NCBI RefSeq assembly: GCF_017744695.1
Contig: NZ_JAGIAS010000001.1
Location: 62,001 to 126,000, forward strand
Reading direction: 5' to 3'
Source of the DNA: Dyadobacter sp.
Lineage (GTDB): Bacteria; Bacteroidota; Bacteroidia; Cytophagales; Spirosomataceae
Length of the DNA: 64,000 nucleotides
The translations under genes were made by a program, and so were the position numbers. Under the pieces are notes generated by a model. The model was not told the DNA's origin and did not search any database. It saw only the letters and a list, made by a program, of their open reading frames with translations. This document shows, piece after piece, positions 50,665 to 58,529 of this stretch. Within the stretch, counting starts at the first letter, position 1; every line of letters starts with the position of its first letter.

Positions 50665-52377
50665 TTACATGCCTTCCAGCGGATCGAACGTACCGTCGCC
50701 CCAGCCTTTGGTTTGTTTCAGGTTGGCATTTCCCTGCATCGTAGCCGTGCTCAGCGGCAGGAAATACATGTTTTCGTTATACACCATCGGAGCATTGTCG
50801 CGATCGTACAGCGTATAGGTAAACCCACCCGGTTTCGAAGCGTCGGTATTGAGGATCATCGCGTGGCGTTTATTCTTACCCGTCATTTGGAGGTGCATTA
50901 ACCGCCATCTCCGCAAATCCCAGAGCCGTTTCTGCTCGAATGCAAACTCGATGTAACGCTCGTCCCGGACCGCCTGCCGCATTTCGGCCTGCGTCATGGC
51001 CGGGTTCAAACCATAGAGTTTTCCCGATAGAGAGGCGTCACCGGGCGTGGTTTCATTGATTCCCGCACGCTTACGGATCTGTCTAAGCACATCGAATGCC
51101 TCCGGCAGCTTGTTCAGCTCCATGGCTGCTTCGGCGTAGTTCATCAGCACCTCGGCATAGCGCATATCGATGTAATCCGTTCCCGAAATCTGCGAATTGG
51201 TAATGTCCAATGATTCGTCGATCGCCTTTCTGGAATAGTAGCCGGTGAGGGTACCGTTCTGTTTACCATAAGAATAGCCATTCCCGGACGCATCCGCATT
51301 CAGCTCCATGGTTTTACCCAAATACGACGCGCCATTGTAAACGACGGTGGTATAAAACCGGTTGTCGCGGTTCTGCCAGCTTTTGGTCACGTCGCCGGCA
51401 TATTGCGGATCGTTCCAGGCGGTCTTTTTGCCACTTTTAAGCGGGAATGCGTCTACGAGCTCCTGCGTGGGATGGCAGCCCCCAGTGGCATTGGCCGTAA
51501 AATCGATCGGTCTCACGGCTGCGTCGCGGTTCTGGGTGCGGCCGGCAGGGTTCAGGAAGCGGATCGCGAAGATTACCTCCTTGTTCATCTCGGCCAGAAA
51601 CAATGCCGCATTGCTGTACGTGTCGATCAGCCCGGCCCCCTTGGAGGAAAGGTAGGTCAATGCTTCCTTATTAGCGTCGTAAGCCGCCTGCCAATGCGCG
51701 GGATTGTTGCTCGGATTAAACTGCGGGCTGGCACGGAAAAGCAGCACGCGACCTTTCATAGCAAGTGCCGCTCCCTTGGTAACGCGGCCCAAATCAGCCG
51801 CCGGATACGATTCCGGCAATTCGCCCACCGCGGTGTTCAGTTCCGAGAGCACGAAATCGAAACATTCCTTGGTCGAGTTACGCGGCACACGCAGGTCGTC
51901 GTCGCGCTCCTGCGCAGTGGTGACGAGCGGCACGCCGCCATATCGTTTGATCATCTCAAAGTAAACGAATGCCCGGATAAACCGTACCTGGCCTTTCAGC
52001 GTGGTCTTGGTCGCCTGCTCGATGGTACTGGCGGGTTTATCAATCTCCTGCAAAAACAGGTTCATTTTACGGATATCGGCATAAGGCCAGTAGCCTGGCA
52101 TGCCACCGTTCAGGACATTATCGACCGTGGTTACACCGGAAATCCAGCTATTATTCCGTGAAGCCTCATCGGTCGCATCGGCTACCGTCACGTCCCAGGA
52201 AGGCACCGACAAGTACACATTGTTCACAAATGCCGTAGCCAGCGCGGGGTCGGTCCAGACATCTTTTTCCGTGATGGCCGACAAGTTCTTTTTGTCGAGC
52301 ACATCCTCACAGGACATTAGCCCCAGGGAGGAAGCCAGCATGATAGCGCACAGGTATTGATATGTTCTATTTCTCAT
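50665..52377 (-). CDS. SusD/RagB-family lipoprotein (third locus)
   Basis: The 570-residue lipoprotein has lipobox LGLMSC with Cys23. SusD features are KDVWTDPALATAFVNNVYLSV near 38-58, GQVRFIRAFVYFEMIKRYGGVPLV near 129-152, ALAMKGRVLLFRASPQFNP near 205-223, and the C-terminal RDERYIEFAFEQKRLWDLRRW near 480-500. It partners with the STN-bearing SusC gene 44 bp upstream. Regulation is expected through the ECF sigma/FecR pair at 56.1-57.9 kb. Confidence 0.95.
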   Translation of the reverse strand: MRNRTYQYLCAIMLASSLGLMSCEDVLDKKNLSAITEKDVWTDPALATAFVNNVYLSVPSWDVTVADATDEASRNNSWISGVTTVDNVLNGGMPGYWPYADIRKMNLFLQEIDKPASTIEQATKTTLKGQVRFIRAFVYFEMIKRYGGVPLVTTAQERDDDLRVPRNSTKECFDFVLSELNTAVGELPESYPAADLGRVTKGAALAMKGRVLLFRASPQFNPSNNPAHWQAAYDANKEALTYLSSKGAGLIDTYSNAALFLAEMNKEVIFAIRFLNPAGRTQNRDAAVRPIDFTANATGGCHPTQELVDAFPLKSGKKTAWNDPQYAGDVTKSWQNRDNRFYTTVVYNGASYLGKTMELNADASGNGYSYGKQNGTLTGYYSRKAIDESLDITNSQISGTDYIDMRYAEVLMNYAEAAMELNKLPEAFDVLRQIRKRAGINETTPGDASLSGKLYGLNPAMTQAEMRQAVRDERYIEFAFEQKRLWDLRRWRLMHLQMTGKNKRHAMILNTDASKPGGFTYTLYDRDNAPMVYNENMYFLPLSTATMQGNANLKQTKGWGDGTFDPLEGM

Positions 52378-52421
52378 TTTTGTCTAAATCTTGGATCAAT
52401 TGAAATAACCTGCCCGCCGGA

Positions 52422-55400
52422 TCAGAACCTGAGGGACAAACCTGCATTGTAACTTTTCATGATCGGGTACTGGTACACGCCATAAGCCCCCTCGATTGCT
52501 TCGGGATCGGAGACTTTAATTTTATCGAACGTCACTAAGTTAGCACCGGACACATATATACGTAACACCCCGATCCCCAGCTTGTTGGTCAAAGCCTTCG
52601 GCAGCGAGTAGCCGATCTCGATGTTTTTCAACCGGATGTAGTTACCGTTCATGAGCCAGAATGACGACGGTGCCCTGCTGGCGCCATAACTGCTCGCACC
52701 GATGCCGCCAACACGCGGATATCTGGCATTGGGGTTCTCGGGCGACCAGGAATCGGTCCAGATCTTCAACACCGCCTGTTCGTCCCAAAGGTCTCCACGG
52801 TTGGGGAACAGCAGCCTGCGATTGGCAACGCCCTGGAACAACACATTCAGATCAAAGCCTTTCCAGCGGCCACCTGTGGTAATGCCGTACATAATTTCCG
52901 GGGTCACGCCTTGCCGTGACAGCACAACCATGTCTTTGGAATCGATGGTACCGTCGCCATTCTTGTCTTTCAGGATCACATCGCCCAGCGACCATTCGTA
53001 AGTACCCCATTTCGGGAGGTTTTCCAGGTCGGCCTGGGTACGGGCGATGCCCACCGCCTCGTAGCCCGACAAATAACCCATCGGACGGCCCGTCGGAATT
53101 TGGTAATCGAATGCGCCCGCCGCATAATCCTGCTGTTTTACTTTGTTACGGGCAAAGCTGAAATTACCGCCCAGGAAGTACTGTAAGCCATTTTTCAGCG
53201 TATGGTCATGCCGCGCCACGATCTCGATCCCCTGATTACTCACAATACCATAGTTTTCCTTGGGAAGCGTCGCACCGAAGGTATTGGGGATGGAAATAAC
53301 CCTCGAGCCGAGGATATCGTAGGTATACTTTCTGAAATAGTCCAGTTCAAAGCTCAGCAATCCTCTCCACAGCGAGCCTTCGAGGCCGATGTCGGTAATG
53401 CGCGTTTTTTCCCAGGTAATGTTGTAATTGGGAAGCGCACCCGGAGCAATGCCGGATGTGGCTGAGCCGAACACCGCGCCACCCGCGACGGAAAAAATGC
53501 TCTGGTAACCATATTCCGCCACATTTACGCCCCCGTCATTCCCGAGCAGACCGTACGAAGCGCGCAGTTTCAGGTTATCGATGTTTTTGAAATTGTTCTT
53601 GACAAACGACTCCTCCGACAAACGCCAGCCGGCTGATACCGACGGGAAGAAACCCCAGCGGCCCTCCGGCGCGAATTTCAGGGAAGCATCCGAACGGAAG
53701 TTGGCCTCGAACAGGTACTTTTCATTGTAAGAATAGGTCACACGGCCAATGTAGCCAAGTCTTCCCGTTTCAGATGCACTACCGGTGGCACTCTGGTTTT
53801 CACTCGCTGCATTACCAATAAAGAGCTGCTCGATCGTCGGCGTCAGCAATTTGTTCCGCGAGCCGTAAAGGTAGTTACCAGTGCCTTCGGCCTGCTCGTA
53901 CATACCCATGATCGTCAGAAAGTGCTTTTCATTGAATGTCTTCTCGTATTGCAAGCCGGCATTGAGCTGATAGGAATTCACTTCATTGAAAGAAGCATAA
54001 GCGCTGTTCTCCCAGTCGCCCAGCAACAGGCTGTTGGTCACTTCCTCGGTCAGCAGGTGGTTGTGCCCGCCCGTGGTTTTAAACTCTGAAACCGGGTATT
54101 TCTTACGGACGGTTTTGTCGTACTCGTAGTATTTGCGGTAATTGAAAGAAACGTTGGCTTTCAGGCCGTCGACGTGCGGGATCGCATAATCCAGCTTCAA
54201 TATCCCATTGAATGTGTTTTTCCGGATGCTTCTGAAACCGGCGTTATCGATCAGGCCGATGGGGTTCCATTGCTGGAATGCACGGACATACTTATCCCCT
54301 ATTTTCCAGGGCATGAACGACGGTTTATTCAGCAAGCCGCGATAGAGGTCATACATCCGGTCGTCGTCGCCGCCATCGTAGGGCCAGTAAGGCCGGTCGC
54401 GTTTTTGCAGGCTGGCATCGACCATCAACGCCATATTCAGGCCTTTGGCTATTTTGGCATCCACATTGGAGCGGAGGTTGAAGCGGTCGTATTTCAGATT
54501 TTTAAACCCGCCGTTCTGGAAGTTGTAGCCCAGGCTCGAAAAATACTTCACTTTTTCGCTACCGCCCGAAACGCTCAGGTTATGCTGAGTAAAAACAGGG
54601 TCCTGCCAGGCGCCTTTGAACCAGTCATAGTTGACGTTGTTATTCTTGAAATAGTCGATTTCATCCTGCGTATAATACGAAGGGTCCGTAATGGGCCTGT
54701 CATTAAACCGGGCTACATTGTTACGGTACAAGGCGTGTTCATAGGCATTCATGCGCTCCGGTACTTTGCTGGGGGTTTCCTTGCCCACGTACGCACTGTA
54801 CGTGAAGGTGGGCGCGTCCGCAGAGCCGCGTTTCGTGGTCACGAGGATTACGCCGTTAGCCGACCGTGCACCGTAAACCGCCGCCGAAGTGGCATCTTTT
54901 AACACCGAAATACTCTCCACTTCGGTGGGACTGAGCGCTTCGAAATCACCGGGCGTGCGTACGATCCCATCGATCACATAAATAGGGTCTGTTGAATTGA
55001 ACGTACTTTTACCCCGGATAATCAGCGTACTGCCCGAGCCCGGCGCACCGCTTTTCTGGGTCGCGAACAAACCTGCCACACGTCCCGCCAATGCATTGGT
55101 AATGTTGGCCGTGGGCACATTTTTGATGGCGTCGGCAGACACCGTGCTGACCGAGCCAGTCATAGAAACCTTTTTCTGGGCGCCATAACCTACTACCACC
55201 ACTTCGTTCAGCGCGCTGGCCAGGGGTTCCAGTTTGACGTCAAGGTAAGTCCTGCCTCCGATTTGTACTTCTTTTGAAACAAACCCCACAAAACTGAATA
55301 CCAGGATCCCCTCGCCGCCTTGCACATCGAGGGAAAACTCCCCTTCGGCATTGGTGAGTGTCCCGTTGGTGGTGCCTTTGAGCAAAATGCTGACACCCGG

Positions 55401-55853
55401 GAGCGGCACGCCTATCTCATCGACCACCTTTCCCTTCACCGGCGCCAGATTCAGCATCGGCGACTCGTGCACCTCTATCTTCACGGGCGCAGCCGCGGCG
55501 GGCATTCGCGAAAGAATGATATGCTTCCCGCTGAGCTCGTATCGGATATTCATCGGCTCAAAAAGCTTGTCGAGCAGGTACCCAAGGGGCGCATTGGTCA
55601 CTTTCAGCGTCACGAGCTGCTGCGATTGGCCAATCTGCGGCGTATAGGAAAACCGCACATCGGCGATCCTTTCCAGTTCTTTCAGGGCAGGTCTGAGCTT
55701 TACCTCGGTCAGGTTCAGGCTCACCCGACGACTCAAAAGCTCCTGTGCCGACAGATCATTAGCCCAGGAAACCCCCATAAACACAAACGCCAGTAACGCC
55801 TGAACCAACGATATTTTCATACATTGGAATAGTAAATGTCTTGCTTGTTTCAT
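52422..55853 (-). CDS. SusC/RagA transporter with STN signalling domain (third locus)
   Basis: The 1143-residue TonB-dependent transducer begins with a signal peptide and then an STN (secretin/TonB N-terminal short) domain (about 40-115: LNLTEVKLRPALKELERIADVRFSY ... YLLDKLFEPMNIRYELSGKHIILS). A carboxypeptidase-D-like domain follows (about 135-215), then LNEVVVVGYGAQKKVSMTGSV, plug and barrel. The STN domain contacts a FecR anti-sigma factor in the periplasm and reports substrate binding. This fits the FecR and sigma genes immediately upstream. It is the only complete SusC here with an STN domain. Confidence 0.96.
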   Translation of the reverse strand: MKQARHLLFQCMKISLVQALLAFVFMGVSWANDLSAQELLSRRVSLNLTEVKLRPALKELERIADVRFSYTPQIGQSQQLVTLKVTNAPLGYLLDKLFEPMNIRYELSGKHIILSRMPAAAAPVKIEVHESPMLNLAPVKGKVVDEIGVPLPGVSILLKGTTNGTLTNAEGEFSLDVQGGEGILVFSFVGFVSKEVQIGGRTYLDVKLEPLASALNEVVVVGYGAQKKVSMTGSVSTVSADAIKNVPTANITNALAGRVAGLFATQKSGAPGSGSTLIIRGKSTFNSTDPIYVIDGIVRTPGDFEALSPTEVESISVLKDATSAAVYGARSANGVILVTTKRGSADAPTFTYSAYVGKETPSKVPERMNAYEHALYRNNVARFNDRPITDPSYYTQDEIDYFKNNNVNYDWFKGAWQDPVFTQHNLSVSGGSEKVKYFSSLGYNFQNGGFKNLKYDRFNLRSNVDAKIAKGLNMALMVDASLQKRDRPYWPYDGGDDDRMYDLYRGLLNKPSFMPWKIGDKYVRAFQQWNPIGLIDNAGFRSIRKNTFNGILKLDYAIPHVDGLKANVSFNYRKYYEYDKTVRKKYPVSEFKTTGGHNHLLTEEVTNSLLLGDWENSAYASFNEVNSYQLNAGLQYEKTFNEKHFLTIMGMYEQAEGTGNYLYGSRNKLLTPTIEQLFIGNAASENQSATGSASETGRLGYIGRVTYSYNEKYLFEANFRSDASLKFAPEGRWGFFPSVSAGWRLSEESFVKNNFKNIDNLKLRASYGLLGNDGGVNVAEYGYQSIFSVAGGAVFGSATSGIAPGALPNYNITWEKTRITDIGLEGSLWRGLLSFELDYFRKYTYDILGSRVISIPNTFGATLPKENYGIVSNQGIEIVARHDHTLKNGLQYFLGGNFSFARNKVKQQDYAAGAFDYQIPTGRPMGYLSGYEAVGIARTQADLENLPKWGTYEWSLGDVILKDKNGDGTIDSKDMVVLSRQGVTPEIMYGITTGGRWKGFDLNVLFQGVANRRLLFPNRGDLWDEQAVLKIWTDSWSPENPNARYPRVGGIGASSYGASRAPSSFWLMNGNYIRLKNIEIGYSLPKALTNKLGIGVLRIYVSGANLVTFDKIKVSDPEAIEGAYGVYQYPIMKSYNAGLSLRF

Positions 55854-55934
55854 ACTTTTGAATGAGTTGTTCGTTTGGAAAATTCGGACAATAGCGATCC
55901 TTACAACCTCTCCGGGATGCTAAGGATTATCACA

Positions 55935-55963
55935 GGCCAATGATGGAGCAAGCATCATTGGCC
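55935..55963. promoter_or_regulatory. Perfect 11-bp inverted repeat upstream of STN-SusC
   Basis: GGCCAATGATG (55935-55945) and CATCATTGGCC (55953-55963) pair perfectly around a 7-base loop. It sits in the 213-bp gap between FecR and SusC. No T-run follows, so it may be an operator, an mRNA-processing hairpin or an attenuator that separates FecR from SusC expression. Confidence 0.55.
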
Positions 55964-56066
55964 ATGTTGCTTAAGAAGTATGGGGATGTAGCTATGTTAT
56001 CATACAGACGAGGGGGGTTGGGTGAAAAGGTTAAGGATTAGGTCAAGTCAAAAATTATATATAGCG

Positions 56067-57224
56067 TTATGGTTTACATCCGGTGGTGGTGATCACCACC
56101 TGGGCATCGATGATCTCATACGACGCCCCGATGGTCTTACAAACCACATCCAGTTTCTCCGGCAGGCTTTCATCCGAAAATGAAGCTGAAAACTGGCAAT
56201 TGGCCAGCAGTTCGGGGTTGTAGACAACGTTGACCCCGTAAGTTTTTTTGATATCTTCAAAGAACCGGACCGCATAGCCGTCCTCGTATTCGAATTTCGG
56301 AAGCGACTTCACCTCTGGGAGCGAAACGGGGTTTTCCACCAACCGCTTGTCGAAGAGCTCCGCCTTTCGGTCGAAAACCACCAGCTGGTTCGGCAACAGC
56401 AGAATGGCCGATTGCTTCGGCACGGCTTCTGCCCCATTATTCCTCACATTGTTCTGATAAACAGTAACTTTCCCATTCAACACCTTCACCGTCACATCCG
56501 AACCGTCGTCAAAAGCCACCACCTCGAACCTCGTGCCCAATACTTTGGTGACGATCTCGTTCGCATAAACGAAGAATGGCTTGCCGGCATTCGGGACCAC
56601 ATCCAGCGTCGCTTTTCCGGAAAGGTATACACTACGGTTTTCCTGGTTATAGGCAGCCGTAAAACTGACCTCGCTCTGCGGCGCCAGCATGACGGAAGAA
56701 CTGTCGGGAAGGTAATAAAGCTCCGGCTGCCCCGACTTGTTGGTGTGCCGCGTCACCCGGGAAGTGCTTTCCAATGCGGAAATCGTTTCGGCATAATGCG
56801 CCTTGCGGGACGTTTTGGGCCGCCAAACCAGGTAACCCGTCGCCACGACCGCCAGTGCGACAACCGCAGCGGCCGCTATCCGGTACCAGCCAGTCTGCCG
56901 GAGCGGCTTCACCGGCGCGTCCTCCTCGCGCAGGCGCGTATCCTGTATGCCTGCGTCGTAGGCCTCCGCGGTACGCATGATCCTGTCGAGCAACCGCACC
57001 TCCTCTTCCTCGGACAGATACGTTCTCGAATAGCTCGTCAGCCCCAGCAACACTGCATGGAGGAGTTCCCCGGCCTGTTGCCATGCTGTATGCTTGTGCG
57101 GATAAGTCCGGAGATATTCTTCCCAAAACGCCTCCGAATCCGTTGACGGAGCCAGATGATGCCTCAGAAAGCGATCGTCCGTGACGAAATCTACCATTCC
57201 AAAATGTTCGTATGTGCTGTCCAC
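56067..57224 (-). CDS. FecR-type anti-sigma factor
   Basis: The 385-residue membrane regulator has a cytoplasmic N-terminal domain (about 1-110), one transmembrane helix (about 114-134), and a periplasmic FecR domain (about 175-280: SVYLSGKATLDVVPNAGKPFFVYA, VLGTRFEVVAFDDG, VKVLNGKVTV). A C-terminal STN-like DUF4974 domain is at about 305-380 (FEYEDGYAVRFFEDIKKTYGVNVVYN). It should hold the adjacent ECF sigma factor inactive until the STN domain of SusC signals. It lies between the sigma gene (109 bp upstream) and SusC. Confidence 0.95.
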   Translation of the reverse strand: MDSTYEHFGMVDFVTDDRFLRHHLAPSTDSEAFWEEYLRTYPHKHTAWQQAGELLHAVLLGLTSYSRTYLSEEEEVRLLDRIMRTAEAYDAGIQDTRLREEDAPVKPLRQTGWYRIAAAAVVALAVVATGYLVWRPKTSRKAHYAETISALESTSRVTRHTNKSGQPELYYLPDSSSVMLAPQSEVSFTAAYNQENRSVYLSGKATLDVVPNAGKPFFVYANEIVTKVLGTRFEVVAFDDGSDVTVKVLNGKVTVYQNNVRNNGAEAVPKQSAILLLPNQLVVFDRKAELFDKRLVENPVSLPEVKSLPKFEYEDGYAVRFFEDIKKTYGVNVVYNPELLANCQFSASFSDESLPEKLDVVCKTIGASYEIIDAQVVITTTGCKP

Positions 57225-57333
57225 TGTGAGATTGTTTTACAGTTAGATAACACATCCTTCATTTTCATACTCGGCAGGATGAATAAATTTTTAAAAAAAT
57301 TTTAAAAGTACCGGGAGTTACAAAATATTATTT

Positions 57334-57924
57334 TCAAAACAGGCAGTATTGAAAAAGGAAAAGGGCTACCAAAAGCCAGCCACGTAGTTTTTCCATCGCC
57401 CGGAACACCAGGTTATGAGCCGACTGGGTATTCACTTCCAGCACCTGCCCTATCTCGTGGTAATCCATGTTCTCGACAAACCGAAGCCTGATCGCCTCCT
57501 GCTGGCGGGGCGGCAGCTGGCCGATAAGGCGGGTGAGCAATTCCTCCCTGCTCGCCGATTCTTCCTTTTGCGTCAGGATATCTTCCGCCGAAGATTCGAA
57601 CCACAGGTCTTCGAAATGCTCCTGCGTCACAAACATATGCGGGCGCTCCTGCCGTTTCAGCAAATGCAATATCCTGTTTTTCAGTGCGACGAACAGGTAC
57701 GAACGGATGTTGTCGGGAACGCTCAGCCGGTCGCGTTTGATCCAGATTTCCGCAAATACATCGTGAATGCAGTCTAGGACGAATTCCTCCGAAATGGACA
57801 CCAGGCTCATCCCATAGCGGTACATCGCCTTCACATGCAATCCGTAGATCGCCGCATAGGCTTCTTTGCTGCCGGAAAGGAGCTCTTTCCAGTGCGTTGC
57901 TTCATCTGTGGGTTCGCCAACCAT
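57334..57924 (-). CDS. ECF RNA polymerase sigma factor
   Basis: The 196-residue protein has sigma region 2 (about 25-95: YRYGMSLVSISEEFVLDCIHDVFAEIWIKRD) and region 4 (about 130-178: LPPRQQEAIRLRFVENMDYHEIGQVLEVNTQSAHNLVFRAMEKL). The two are joined by an acidic linker. The last residues form a hydrophobic tail (GWLLVALFLFQYCLF), often seen in Bacteroidota SusC-linked sigma factors. It should direct transcription of the third locus after release from FecR. It is divergent from the small secreted protein gene at 58093, with a 168-bp shared upstream region that has no exact TAnnTTTG element. Confidence 0.95.
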   Translation of the reverse strand: MVGEPTDEATHWKELLSGSKEAYAAIYGLHVKAMYRYGMSLVSISEEFVLDCIHDVFAEIWIKRDRLSVPDNIRSYLFVALKNRILHLLKRQERPHMFVTQEHFEDLWFESSAEDILTQKEESASREELLTRLIGQLPPRQQEAIRLRFVENMDYHEIGQVLEVNTQSAHNLVFRAMEKLRGWLLVALFLFQYCLF

Positions 57925-58092
57925 TACCTGGATATTTTTTGCAGGTAAAGTGAAAGAGAAAAAATTTTAAATACAAAAAAAACTCACGATTTGGGGAAAT
58001 GCCCCTGTTCCCGCGCGCGGCACGGTTTTTGTACAAAAATTGATCGCGCCAATTCCTGACTTCATACTCAACCACTTTTACCTCAGACACTT

Positions 58093-58518
58093 ATGAAAAA
58101 CCTATCCATTTTGCTCGTGAGCATCAGTTTGCTCCTGCCGGTTACCGGCATGTGTCAAATCGCCCAGGGTCTTCTGGTTTCCGCTACGGACGAAAGGCCC
58201 ATCAAAGGGGACGCAGGATATTTCTTCTCGCTCAGGCAGGTCCCGCTGTCGGAGAAACATTACATTTTCCTCGCAGATCCGCTGAAAAGAGCTGTTTATG
58301 TAGACGGCGGCAAGAATATCCTGCTAAGCCACACCATGACTGTCCGCAGTGCCAAAGGTTTCGATATGTATTTTTCCGCAGTCGATTACAACCTTATTCT
58401 GGCTGTGAAGGAAGCAAAGGAAATCGTGGAAGGGACCACCGGATACAGGGGAACGTTATCGATCCGGCACGGTTCTGAAAAACACAAACTGGCCGTTCAT
58501 GGTTTTCAGAACCGCTGA
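58093..58518 (+). CDS. Small secreted protein, unknown function
   Basis: The 141-residue product has a signal peptide (SILLVSISLLLPVTGMCQ) and a mature part without a family I recognise. That part contains alternating hydrophobic strands (YFFSLRQVPLSEKHYIFLAD, VYVDGGKNILLSHTMTVRSAKGF) that suggest a small beta-rich fold. It is divergent from the ECF sigma gene and convergent with the GH95-like gene, 11 bp apart. The balanced codon use and clean signal peptide make it a likely real gene. A link to the sigma/FecR system is possible from the shared upstream region but unproven. Confidence 0.6.
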   Translation: MKNLSILLVSISLLLPVTGMCQIAQGLLVSATDERPIKGDAGYFFSLRQVPLSEKHYIFLADPLKRAVYVDGGKNILLSHTMTVRSAKGFDMYFSAVDYNLILAVKEAKEIVEGTTGYRGTLSIRHGSEKHKLAVHGFQNR

Positions 58519-58529
58519 TTAAATGTGGC

